A stretch of 64,000 bases of DNA from an uncultured Clostridia bacterium. Lineage in GTDB: Bacteria > Bacillota > Clostridia > TANB77 > CAG-508. The position numbers were made by a program, and so were the translations under genes. The notes beneath the pieces are model-generated. The model did not search any database, had not been told where the DNA came from, and saw only the letters and a list, made by a program, of their open reading frames with translations. Where the stretch lies: positions 149,259 to 213,258 of the forward strand of contig CAKPAI010000003.1 of assembly GCA_934133005.1 (NCBI GenBank), given 5' to 3'. This document shows, one piece after another, positions 1 through 8,916 of the stretch (positions within the stretch are counted from its first letter, which is position 1; each line of letters starts with the position of its first letter).

Positions 1-718
1 TATACTTTTCTCCAATTATTACTTGATTGGATAAATCTTTTACCCCATATTTAGATGTAGTTTCATCTTTTACAACCATAAGATTATATATTATAGCCTT
101 AGCATTTGAATAGTCTATATCTTTTTCGGTTAAAGCAGAACCTTCAATTCTACTAGAATAATATGACACTAAATAAGGTAAAGTATATATTGTCATATTA
201 TTTTTATTTTCATCATAAGATATTACTACATTACAACCTTTACTTATTCCATCTACAGTAGTATATAATTTGTTATTTATTAGTTTTACTGGTTCGTCTA
301 TATCAAAATATTCATAATTAATATTATCAGTTCCTTCTAAAGCTTTATATAATGTATTTGATCCTAGGCTATATGAAGCAGCTTCTGCATTATTTGAAAT
401 AAAGCATTTAGTTGAATCCTCGGAATATTGATGTTTATATTCTCCATTTTTAAAAGTATATCCTACCATCTTAGCAAAATCTTCAATTGCTACATATATT
501 TTGTCATCTGTCATCACAAATATATTTTCGTCAACATTTTTTCTTGAAGAATCAATATATACTTTAAATTGTGCATCATTTATTTGTTTTATACTAAATA
601 TTATTCCTATAATTCCAATCATCATAATAACAAGTGTTATACTTATTATTATCATTAATTTTTTACTTTTTTTTATTACTTGCTCTGATTCAAAATCCCT
701 CTGATTACCAAAATCCAT
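1..718 (-). CDS. Membrane-anchored stalk/WG-repeat protein (3' part missing)
   Basis: The reading frame starts at the ATG at 716-718 and stays open past the left edge, giving about 239 residues. A charged N-terminus is followed by one hydrophobic segment (about residues 22-42), so the rest probably sits outside the cell. Residues 65-150 resemble the copper-amine-oxidase N-terminal type of stalk domain found on many clostridial surface proteins ('DDKIYVAIEDFAKMVGY'). The last residues visible ('KYGVKDLSNQVIIGEKY') look like the start of a WG beta-propeller-type repeat. The function is unknown. The family assignment rests on motif appearance only. Confidence 0.6.
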   Translation of the reverse strand, partial: MDFGNQRDFESEQVIKKSKKLMIIISITLVIMMIGIIGIIFSIKQINDAQFKVYIDSSRKNVDENIFVMTDDKIYVAIEDFAKMVGYTFKNGEYKHQYSEDSTKCFISNNAEAASYSLGSNTLYKALEGTDNINYEYFDIDEPVKLINNKLYTTVDGISKGCNVVISYDENKNNMTIYTLPYLVSYYSSRIEGSALTEKDIDYSNAKAIIYNLMVVKDETTSKYGVKDLSNQVIIGEKY

Positions 719-729
719 TTTATTTTCTC

Positions 730-1860
730 CTACTCTTTAGTATAACCATATTTTTTGTAAAATTCGTCTCTAAAATTTAATAAATTATCATTTTCTATTT
801 CTATTCTTACTCTTTCCATAAGCTTAGTTAAGAAATATAAATTATGTATTGATAATAATCTAGTTCCTAATATCTCATTAGTATTTATTAAATGTCTTAT
901 ATATGCTCTTGTATAATTTTTACAAGTATAACAATCACACTCTGGGTCTAAAGGTGTAAAATCTCTTGAATATGCTCCGTTTCTTACTACAACCTTTCCT
1001 CTCCATGTCATTGCAGTACCATTTCTTGCAATTCTTGTTGGAAGTACACAATCACACATATCTATTCCTGATATTGCAGCTTCAATTAAATAGTCTGGTG
1101 TTCCAACTCCCATCAAATATCTTGGTTTATTTTCTGGCATTAATGGTGTTGTATACCTTAGTATATCTAAAAATTCCTCTTTAGGTTCACCTACGCTTAT
1201 ACCTCCAATTGCATAACCAGGAAAGTCTAATTTTATTAAATCTTCTGCACTTTGTTTTCTTAAATCCTTATAAAATCCGCCTTGTATTATTCCAAATAAG
1301 CCTTGTTTCTCTTCAAAATCCTTATGTGCCTCTTTGCATCTTATAGCCCATCTTGTAGTTCTTTCCATTGAATTTTTAGTGTATTCATAAGTGGATGGAT
1401 ATGGACAACATTCATCAAATGACATTATAATGTCAGCACCTAGATCTTCTTCTATTTGCATAACTTTTTCTGGTGAAAAGAAATGCTTACTTCCATCTAA
1501 ATGTGATTTAAATTCAACACCATCTTCACTTATTGTCCTTAAATCACTCAAACTAAATACTTGAAATCCTCCACAGTCTGTTAAAATTGGCTTATCCCAA
1601 TTCATAAATTTATGAAGTCCACCTGCTTCTTTTACGAGCTTCTCTCCTGGTCTCAAATATAAATGATACGTATTAGATAATATTATTTGCGCTCCTAAAT
1701 CCTTTAGTTCTTCTGGCGTCATTGATTTTACTGTCGCCTGAGTTCCAACTGGCATAAATACAGGAGTTTGTATGTCTCCATGTGGTGTATGTACAATTCC
1801 TCTTCTAGCTCCAGTTTTTCTGTCTTGATGTAATAATTCATATGTTATTGCTGGTTTCAT
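730..1860 (-). CDS. tgt: Queuine/preQ1 tRNA-ribosyltransferase
   Basis: Exchanges guanine 34 of GUN-anticodon tRNAs for preQ1, the base-exchange step of queuosine synthesis. The length (about 376 residues) matches the bacterial family. The substrate-binding segment 'LTDCGGFQVFSL' with the catalytic Asp lies near residue 95. The second Asp region is 'CDCVLPTRIARNG', and the zinc ligands are in 'CDCYTCKNYTRAYIRHL' near the C-terminus. I prefer the ATG at 1858-1860, which has GAGGA five bases upstream. An in-frame ATG at 1872 is possible but has a poorer ribosome site. It follows queA at once, so the two consecutive queuosine steps are co-transcribed. Confidence 0.95.
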   Translation of the reverse strand: MKPAITYELLHQDRKTGARRGIVHTPHGDIQTPVFMPVGTQATVKSMTPEELKDLGAQIILSNTYHLYLRPGEKLVKEAGGLHKFMNWDKPILTDCGGFQVFSLSDLRTISEDGVEFKSHLDGSKHFFSPEKVMQIEEDLGADIIMSFDECCPYPSTYEYTKNSMERTTRWAIRCKEAHKDFEEKQGLFGIIQGGFYKDLRKQSAEDLIKLDFPGYAIGGISVGEPKEEFLDILRYTTPLMPENKPRYLMGVGTPDYLIEAAISGIDMCDCVLPTRIARNGTAMTWRGKVVVRNGAYSRDFTPLDPECDCYTCKNYTRAYIRHLINTNEILGTRLLSIHNLYFLTKLMERVRIEIENDNLLNFRDEFYKKYGYTKE

Positions 1861-1875
1861 TCTATTCCTCATTTC

Positions 1876-2898
1876 TTATTTTATAAACATTGCATCTCCA
1901 AAGCTAAAAAATTTATATTTTTCTTTTACAGCTTCTTCATAAGCATTCATTATATTTTCTTTTCCTGCTAATGCAGATACTAGCATTAATAATGTAGACT
2001 CTGGTAGATGAAAGTTAGTAATAAGTCCATCTAAACATTTAAATTTATATCCTGGATAAATATAAATTGATGTATCTCCTTCACATTCTTTCACATAACC
2101 ATTTTCATCGGCTATTGTTTCTATAGTTCTGCAAGAAGTTGTTCCTACAGCTATAACTTTATGTCCTTCCCTTTTTGCTTTATTTATTTTTTCTGCATCT
2201 TCAGATTTTATATAATAATGTTCTGTATGCATATGGTGATCTTCTATATTTTTTTCTTTTACAGGTCTAAATGTTCCTATTCCAACATGTAGTGTAACAT
2301 TACTTATTGAAATTCCTTTTTCTTCTATCTTTTTTAATAATTCTTCTGTAAAATGTAACCCTGCAGTTGGAGCTGCAGCAGATCCTTCATATTTTGCATA
2401 TACAGTTTGATATCTATCATTATCTTTTAGACTTTCATGAATATATGGTGGTAATGGCATTAATCCTATCTGATCAAGAATTTCATTAAATATTCCATTA
2501 TATGAAAATTTAACTTTTCTTGTTCCATCTTGCATTGTATCTAATATTTCAGCTGTTAAAAGTCCATCTCCAAATATTACTTTTGTGCCCACATGAAGTT
2601 TATTTCCAGGCCTTACCATAGCCTCCCATATATCACCTTCAATGTTTTTTAATAAAACAAATTCTACATTTGCTCCAGTTTCTTTTTTACCATATAGTCT
2701 TGCTGGAATTACTTTAGTATTATTTCTTACTAGGCAATCACCAGGTTCCAAGTAGTCTATTATATCTTTAAATATTTTATGCTCAATCTTGCCAGTATTT
2801 TTATCTAAAACCATAAGTCTAGATTCATCTCTTTTTTTAATCGGGGTTTGTGCGATTAGTTCTTCTGGTAAGTCATAATAAAACTCAGATAATTCCAT
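1876..2898 (-). CDS. queA: S-adenosylmethionine:tRNA ribosyltransferase-isomerase
   Basis: Builds epoxyqueuosine by moving the ribosyl part of SAM onto preQ1 in tRNA. The protein is 340 residues, the usual size. Family segments visible are 'FYYDLPEELIAQTP' at the N-terminus, 'LVRNNTKVIPARLYG', 'EGSAAAPTAGLHFT' near the middle and 'TNFHLPESTLLMLVSA' near the end. It lies directly upstream of tgt with a gap of a few bases, a common queA-tgt arrangement. Confidence 0.96.
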   Translation of the reverse strand: MELSEFYYDLPEELIAQTPIKKRDESRLMVLDKNTGKIEHKIFKDIIDYLEPGDCLVRNNTKVIPARLYGKKETGANVEFVLLKNIEGDIWEAMVRPGNKLHVGTKVIFGDGLLTAEILDTMQDGTRKVKFSYNGIFNEILDQIGLMPLPPYIHESLKDNDRYQTVYAKYEGSAAAPTAGLHFTEELLKKIEEKGISISNVTLHVGIGTFRPVKEKNIEDHHMHTEHYYIKSEDAEKINKAKREGHKVIAVGTTSCRTIETIADENGYVKECEGDTSIYIYPGYKFKCLDGLITNFHLPESTLLMLVSALAGKENIMNAYEEAVKEKYKFFSFGDAMFIK

Positions 2899-2933
2899 AA
2901 TTTTTTTCTCCTATTGCTACATATTTTATATTT

Positions 2934-4256
2934 TTATGCTGTTCCAGTTTTTTTAGCACTAGATGTCATTTCTCTTTTTACTTTTATATTTTTCTTTTCT
3001 TCTCTATTGTTGTTTATTACTATTTTAGGTGGTTCACCATTTGCTATAGTTTCTCGTGTTATTATACATTTTTCAACCTTAGGATTAGATGGAATTTCAA
3101 ACATTATATCTTTCATTCTCTCTTCAATAATAGCTCTTAATCCTCTTGCACCAGTTTTTCTATCTAATGCTTTGTCGACTATTGCTTCTAATGCACCTTG
3201 CTCAAATTCCAATTCAACATCATCATACTCAAATAATTTCTTATATTGTTTTACAAGTGAATTCTTTGGCTCTGTTATTATTTTTATAAGGGCCTCTCTA
3301 TCAAGTTCTTTTAATGTCGTTATTATAGGTAGTCTTCCAACAAATTCTGGAATTAAACCAAACTTTAATAAATCTTGAGGTAAAAGCGATGAAAACACTT
3401 CATATTTGCTAATATCTTTATTACTTGTTATAGTTGCTCCAAAACCGATTGTCTTTTTCTCAACTCTATCTTTTATAATTTTCTCTAATCCTTCAAAGGC
3501 TCCTCCACATATAAATAGTATATTTTGAGTATTTATCTGTATAAATTCCTGATGTGGATGTTTTCTACCACCTTGTGGTGGTACTGATGCAATTGTTCCT
3601 TCAACAATCTTTAATAAAGCTTGTTGAACTCCTTCACCACTTACATCTCTAGTTATTGATGGATTTTCTGATTTTCTTGATATTTTGTCAATTTCATCAA
3701 TATATATGATTCCTTTTTCAGCTTTTTCGACATCATAATCTGCTGCTTGTATTAGTTTTAATAAAATATTTTCAACATCTTCTCCAACATATCCAGCTTC
3801 AGTCAAAGTCGTCGCATCTGCAATTGCAAATGGTACATTAAGTATTTTGGCTAGTGTCTGTGCAAGAAGTGTTTTCCCACATCCTGTTGGTCCTAATAAC
3901 AAAATGTTACTTTTTTGTATTTCTACATCACTGTTATCTTTTTTCTTTTTATCATTTATTCTTTTATAATGATTATATACAGCTACTGCTAATGTCTTTT
4001 TTGCTTCATCTTGGCCAATTACATAATCATCTAAAATTTTCTTTATCTCCATTGGCTTTGGTAGTTCTTCATTATTATCTTGATCATATGTTAATTCACT
4101 ATCTTCATATAAATCGTTTTCTATAATACTTGTGCAAACCTTTATACATTCGTCACATATATATACTCCTGGACCAGCTATGATTCTTTCAACTTCTTCT
4201 TGTTTTTTTCCACAAAAAGAACATTTTATAGTTTTATCTTTATCATTTTTTGGCAT
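2934..4256 (-). CDS. clpX: ATP-dependent Clp protease ATP-binding subunit ClpX
   Basis: AAA+ unfoldase that feeds substrates to ClpP. The N-terminal C4 zinc-binding domain is intact (CSFCGK near residue 12 and CDEC near 34). Walker A is 'LLLGPTGCGKT' near residue 120, Walker B is 'GIIYIDEIDK' near 185, and sensor/arginine-finger regions follow. The 440 residues include a basic, poorly conserved C-terminal tail. It sits 12 bp behind clpP in the classic tig-clpP-clpX order. Confidence 0.97.
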   Translation of the reverse strand: MPKNDKDKTIKCSFCGKKQEEVERIIAGPGVYICDECIKVCTSIIENDLYEDSELTYDQDNNEELPKPMEIKKILDDYVIGQDEAKKTLAVAVYNHYKRINDKKKKDNSDVEIQKSNILLLGPTGCGKTLLAQTLAKILNVPFAIADATTLTEAGYVGEDVENILLKLIQAADYDVEKAEKGIIYIDEIDKISRKSENPSITRDVSGEGVQQALLKIVEGTIASVPPQGGRKHPHQEFIQINTQNILFICGGAFEGLEKIIKDRVEKKTIGFGATITSNKDISKYEVFSSLLPQDLLKFGLIPEFVGRLPIITTLKELDREALIKIITEPKNSLVKQYKKLFEYDDVELEFEQGALEAIVDKALDRKTGARGLRAIIEERMKDIMFEIPSNPKVEKCIITRETIANGEPPKIVINNNREEKKNIKVKREMTSSAKKTGTA

Positions 4257-4268
4257 ACTACTCTCCTA

Positions 4269-4874
4269 TTAAACTCTTTTTTCCATAATTCCATCTATTA
4301 GTCCATATTCTAAAGCTTCTTGTGCTGTCATATAATGATCTCTTTCAGTATCTCTATTTATTACATCTATTGGTTGACCTGTTCTATCACTTAATAGTTT
4401 ATTTAGTTTTTCTCTTGTCTTTATCATATGATCTGCATGTATTTTTATTTCAGTTGTTTGTCCTGAAATTCCTCCACCACCGATTAATGGTTGATGAATT
4501 AATATTTCTGAATTTGGAGTTGCAAATCTTTTTCCTTTTTCACCAGAAGCAAGTAATACAGAACCCATGCTTGCAGCCATGCCAACACATATTGTAGAAA
4601 CAGGACACTTTATATAGTTCATTGTATCAACAATTGCCATTCCATCAGTGATTGATCCTCCTGGTGTATTTATATATAAATTTATTTCCTTATCTGGATC
4701 TTCTGATTCTAAGAATAATAATTGTGCTACTACAAGACCTGCTGAAGTTGCATTTACTTCTTCTCCTAAAAATATTATTCTATCTTTTAATAATCTTGAA
4801 AATATATCATATGACCTCTCTCCTCTAGCAGATTGTTCTACTACATAAGGTACTAGACTATCTTTTTCAAACAT
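4269..4874 (-). CDS. clpP: ATP-dependent Clp protease proteolytic subunit ClpP
   Basis: Serine peptidase that forms the tetradecameric degradation chamber. The catalytic Ser is in 'GMAASMGSVLLASG' (about residue 97), the His in 'ILIHQPL' (about 122) and the Asp in 'NRDTERDHYM' (about 171). The 201-residue length is typical. An AGGAGGG ribosome site precedes the ATG. Its neighbours tig and clpX complete a protein-quality-control cluster. Confidence 0.97.
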   Translation of the reverse strand: MFEKDSLVPYVVEQSARGERSYDIFSRLLKDRIIFLGEEVNATSAGLVVAQLLFLESEDPDKEINLYINTPGGSITDGMAIVDTMNYIKCPVSTICVGMAASMGSVLLASGEKGKRFATPNSEILIHQPLIGGGGISGQTTEIKIHADHMIKTREKLNKLLSDRTGQPIDVINRDTERDHYMTAQEALEYGLIDGIMEKRV

Positions 4875-4989
4875 AATAAACCCTCCTAAATTTTTATTTT
4901 TATCTAACTGTAATTTTATAATAAAGTAAAATAGTTAGACAGAGCTAAATAATATACTATTATAAATCCCCCCTAACTATTCCATTTAT

Positions 4990-6276
4990 TTATTTCTTTA
5001 TTTTAGCATTTTTTACTACAAATTCTATTGCTTTTTCAGTTTTAATGCTATTTGCTATGTATTCTTTTAATGCTTCATTCTTATTTAATTCTTCTTCTTT
5101 TCTACCATAGCTCTTAGCCATTTCTTTAATTTTTTCTTCAATTTCTTTTTCGTCAGCTTCAACTTTTTCAGCTTTAATAATTTCTTCTAATACAAGTCTT
5201 GTTTTTACATTCTTTTCAGCTTGCTCTTTATAGCTATCTTCTAACTCTTTTCTTGTTTTATTGATAAAATGTAAATATTGCTCTAGGTTAAGTCCTTGAT
5301 ATGATAGTTGTTGTTCCATATCTCTTATCATAGAATCAATTTCACTTTCTATCATTCCAGATGGTATATCTACTGTTGTATCATTGCATACAGCTTCTAT
5401 AGCAGCATCTTCTGTTTCATGTTTTGCTTTATGTTCATTTTCAGCTGTTTTCTTTTCTTTTATGCTATTTCTTAATTCTTCTAGTGTATTAAATTCTGAT
5501 ACATCTTTTGCAAATTCATCATCTAATTCAGGTAATTTCTTTTCCTTAATTTCATGTAATTTTACTTTAAATGTAGCATCTTTTCCAGCTAATTCTTTAG
5601 AGAAATATTCCTCTGGGAATTTTACTTTTATATCCTTTTCATCATTTACATTCATTCCTATAACTTGATCTTCAAAGCCTGGTATAAAAGTTTTGCTTCC
5701 TATTTCAAGCTCATGTTTTTCAGCTTTTCCGCCTTCAAATGCTTTTCCATCAACGAATCCTTCAAAATCAATAACAGCTATATCTTTATCTTTTACACTT
5801 CTTCCTTCTGCAGTTATTGTTCTAGCATTTTGATTTTGCATACGTTTGATTTCATTATCAATATCTTCTTCTGATACTGGATATTCAATCTTTTTTATTT
5901 CAACGCCTTTGTATTTTCCTAGTTTAACTTCTGGTTTTGTTTGTACTAGTGCAGTAAATACTAAGTCCTCTCCTTTTTTCATATTTACAATATGAATATC
6001 TGGCTTGCTTACTACTTCTAATTTATTTTCTTCAATTTCTTTTTCATATATTGATGGAACTACTTCATTAAAAGCATCTTCATAGAAAATTTCATCTCCG
6101 TACATTCTTTCTACTATATTGAAAGGTGCCTTTCCTTTTCTAAATCCTGGTACATTAAAGTATTTTGCACTTTTGCTATATACTTTAATTATAGCATCAT
6201 CAAACTTTTTTGCTTCAATTGTAAATTCTAGTTTTAACTCGTTTTTATTTTCTGTTTTTTCTATTTTTATACTCAT
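4990..6276 (-). CDS. tig: Trigger factor (ribosome-associated chaperone, PPIase)
   Basis: Ribosome-docking chaperone. The N-terminal ribosome-binding domain contains the signature 'FNVPGFRKGKAP' near residues 40-52. A central FKBP-type peptidyl-prolyl isomerase domain covers about 150-235 ('DKDIAVIDFEGFVDGKAF', 'GFEDQVIGM'). A long helical C-terminal domain completes the 428 residues. It is the first gene of tig-clpP-clpX. The roughly 115 bp before clpP may hold a separate clpP promoter. Confidence 0.96.
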   Translation of the reverse strand: MSIKIEKTENKNELKLEFTIEAKKFDDAIIKVYSKSAKYFNVPGFRKGKAPFNIVERMYGDEIFYEDAFNEVVPSIYEKEIEENKLEVVSKPDIHIVNMKKGEDLVFTALVQTKPEVKLGKYKGVEIKKIEYPVSEEDIDNEIKRMQNQNARTITAEGRSVKDKDIAVIDFEGFVDGKAFEGGKAEKHELEIGSKTFIPGFEDQVIGMNVNDEKDIKVKFPEEYFSKELAGKDATFKVKLHEIKEKKLPELDDEFAKDVSEFNTLEELRNSIKEKKTAENEHKAKHETEDAAIEAVCNDTTVDIPSGMIESEIDSMIRDMEQQLSYQGLNLEQYLHFINKTRKELEDSYKEQAEKNVKTRLVLEEIIKAEKVEADEKEIEEKIKEMAKSYGRKEEELNKNEALKEYIANSIKTEKAIEFVVKNAKIKK

Positions 6277-6358
6277 TTTAGTCTATATCCTTTCTCGTTT
6301 CATAAATAATGCTAGTTTATTATACCACAAATTCCACATATTGCAAGTATTTTTAATT

Positions 6359-7048
6359 TTATAATTGTATTATTTTAAATTTTGTATAATCACAACTAAC
6401 TAATTTATATTCTATATTTTCAATTTTTCCTTCCACGGCATTTTCATGTGCCTTTCCATGCAAATGTCCATATATACATGTTTTTACATTATATTTCTGT
6501 AATACTCTTGTAAATTCATTATTAATGTTTTCTTTTTCAATTGGTGGATAATGCATACAAGCTATTATTTCCTTATCTTCTCCATACTTTTTTATTCCAT
6601 CTAAGATAGAATACTCAAGTCTTGCTACTTCTCTCTTCTTTATCTTTTCGTCTTGTGGTGTTTTGCAATCCAATTCCCATCCTCTAGTTCCCACAATAAT
6701 TTTATTTTCATACTCATAACTATTGTTATATAAAAAATCTATTTTTTTTAATTCATTTTTTTGCAAGAACTCTCTCATACTCTTCAAAGTTGTCCACCAT
6801 AAGTCATGATTTCCTTTTAATAACAACTTTCTCCCTGGTAGCTCATTTATAAATTCAAAATCCTTATACGTATTTTCTAGTTTTATTTCCCATGAAAAAT
6901 CTCCTGGTAACAAAACTAAATCATCTTCTTGTACTTTTTCTAACCAGTCTCTTTTTATTTTTTCCTCATAGTCAATCCACCCAAAAATATTCATAGGTTT
7001 ATTTGTATTAAACGATAAATGTAAATCAGCTATTGCATATATTGACAT
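6359..7048 (-). CDS. Calcineurin-like metallophosphoesterase
   Basis: Predicted cytoplasmic phosphoesterase of 229 residues. Metal-binding motifs of the calcineurin-like superfamily are visible in order: 'IADLHLS' (DxH) at residues 6-12, 'LLPGDFSW' (GD) near 47, 'LLKGNHDLWW' (GNHD) near 76, 'ACMHYPP' near 165 and 'CIYGHLHG' (GHxH) near 193. The substrate cannot be deduced. It lies 17 bp after tsaD on the same strand and may share its transcript. Confidence 0.85.
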   Translation of the reverse strand: MSIYAIADLHLSFNTNKPMNIFGWIDYEEKIKRDWLEKVQEDDLVLLPGDFSWEIKLENTYKDFEFINELPGRKLLLKGNHDLWWTTLKSMREFLQKNELKKIDFLYNNSYEYENKIIVGTRGWELDCKTPQDEKIKKREVARLEYSILDGIKKYGEDKEIIACMHYPPIEKENINNEFTRVLQKYNVKTCIYGHLHGKAHENAVEGKIENIEYKLVSCDYTKFKIIQL

Positions 7049-7065
7049 TTCTTCATCTCTTTTCT

Positions 7066-8056
7066 TTATTCTATTTTTAAATTTGGTACAGCATTTAATT
7101 CAAGGCTATCTACCCTACCATTTATAAATTCATAATATCCTGCCGATGCAATCATTGCCGCATTATCTGTACACAATTTGAGTTCTGGATAATATATTTT
7201 TGTTTTTTCTTTTTGTGAAAACTCATCAAAAGCACTTCTAATATAACTATTAGCAGATACTCCTCCTGCTAAAACAACTTTTTTAATTTGAGTTTGTTTT
7301 ACTGCTTTTCTTACATTTTCGATTAATATCTCAGCCACATCTTTTTCAAAACTTAATGCTAAATCAGCTTTATTTATATCAGGCTCTTTATGATGCAAAT
7401 TTATTACAGCTGTTTTTATTCCACTAAAGCTAAAGTCTAAATTGTCTAGGTGAGTCTTTGGCAATTTTATATTAGCAGTTCCCTCTTTAGCAAGTTTATC
7501 AATCTTTGGTCCTCCTGGATATCCTAAACCTATAACTCTTGCTACTTTATCAAATGCTTCTCCTATTGCATCATCTCTTGTTTTTCCAAGTACTTTAAAT
7601 TCTGTATAATCATTTACCAAAACAATTTGAGTATTTCCTCCTGACATCATCATACATAGAAATGGTGGCTCAAGTTCTGGATATGTTATATAATTAGCTG
7701 CAATATGACCTTTTAAATGATTCACCCCTACTAGTGGTCTATTTATACTATAACTTAAAGCTTTTGCATATGATACTCCAACAAGTAATGCTCCTACAAG
7801 TCCAGGGCCATATGTACAAGCAATTGCATCTACTTGTTCAAAACTTATTTTAGCCTCTTCTAAAGCCTTTTTTGTAACAACAGATATTGCTTCAACATGA
7901 TTTCGTGATGCTATTTCTGGAACTACTCCTCCGAATTTCTCATGTATACTTATTTGTGTATCTATTACATTTGATAAGACTTCTCTTCCGTTTTTCACAA
8001 TTGCAACTGATGTTTCATCGCAACTCGATTCTATTCCGCATTATTAGCTTATCCAT
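7066..8056 (-). CDS. tsaD: tRNA N6-adenosine threonylcarbamoyltransferase, apparent 1-nt frameshift near the start
   Basis: TsaD makes t6A37 in ANN-decoding tRNAs and is normally essential. The long open frame (7066-7998) lacks the usual N-terminus. The missing part is present upstream in another frame: the ATG at 8054-8056 with an AGAGGAAA ribosome site encodes MDKLIM. After removing one base (plus-strand g at 8038) it continues GIESSCDETSVAIVKNG into the main frame. Metal-binding HxxxH ('HLKGHIAANY') and 'SGGNTQIV' segments are intact. An essential gene with one extra base suggests a sequence error rather than a dead gene. Initiation at an internal GTG (7998) would remove the conserved ESSCDE motif and seems unlikely. 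Confidence 0.9.
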
Positions 8057-8070
8057 TATATTTCCTCTTT

Positions 8071-8805
8071 CTACATAAATGCTTTAAATATTAATGACAC
8101 TAGTCCATATATTCCAGATGATACAACGTTAATTACTGGTGATATAATATAACTTACTAAGTCTGTAATCCATAGTATCAAAAATACTATATAAAAAATA
8201 TTTTGATGTTCTATAACCCAATTTTTAGCATTTGTTGGTAATATGTGCATTAATATCTTTGAGCCATCTAAAGGTGGTACTGGTATTAAATTAAATACTC
8301 CCAATCCTATATTTACACTAATAGCCATCTGAATTGCAATTACTAAAAACGAACCTGCTGTCGTGAATATAAATGTTCCTGAAAAAGTTGCAATTGCAAA
8401 TAAGATTATAGTTAATATAAATGCTATTATTATATTCATTGCTGGTCCAGCTACAGCAACTAACGCTTCTTGTGCAGACATTGACATTTTTCTATTAAAA
8501 TTTCTTGGATTTATTTCAACAGGCTTTCCCCATCCAAAATGTGCTACAATTAGCATAAAAAATCCTATTGGGTCAATGTGTGCTAAAGGATTTAATGTAA
8601 CCCTTCCTTGTCTTCGTGGTGTATCATCCCCTAATTTATCAGCCACAAAAGCATGTGCAAATTCGTGAAATGTTATTGCTATAATAACACCAGGTAATGT
8701 TAACAATAATCCTATAAGTTGCATTGGACTTCTTAAATACATTGCAATAGTATATATTCCTAAAACAATTAAAAGTCCATATATAATCCTCTTATCTCTA
8801 AACAT
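8071..8805 (-). CDS. Site-2-protease-type membrane metalloprotease (M50 family)
   Basis: Integral membrane zinc protease of 244 residues. The active-site HExxH is 'ITFHEFAHAFVADKLGD' near residue 48, and the third ligand region is 'FNLIPVPPLDGSKIL' (NPxPxLDG-like) near 180. About six hydrophobic segments are visible. It belongs to the short S2P subgroup with no PDZ domain (YwhC/Rip3-like). The physiological substrate is unknown. Confidence 0.88.
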   Translation of the reverse strand: MFRDKRIIYGLLIVLGIYTIAMYLRSPMQLIGLLLTLPGVIIAITFHEFAHAFVADKLGDDTPRRQGRVTLNPLAHIDPIGFFMLIVAHFGWGKPVEINPRNFNRKMSMSAQEALVAVAGPAMNIIIAFILTIILFAIATFSGTFIFTTAGSFLVIAIQMAISVNIGLGVFNLIPVPPLDGSKILMHILPTNAKNWVIEHQNIFYIVFLILWITDLVSYIISPVINVVSSGIYGLVSLIFKAFM

Positions 8806-8916
8806 TATTTTCTCCTTTTACATAAATAATGTCTTTATTATATACCAGTTTTAAAAATCTGTAAACATTAAATTGTTTACAATTTGATTAACTTTACTTA
8901 ATTTTATTAGTTTACA

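Noticed and set aside
4903..4940. Attenuator-like hairpin upstream of clpP
   Set aside because: The stem is short and AT-only, with no T run or alternative pairing that I could support.
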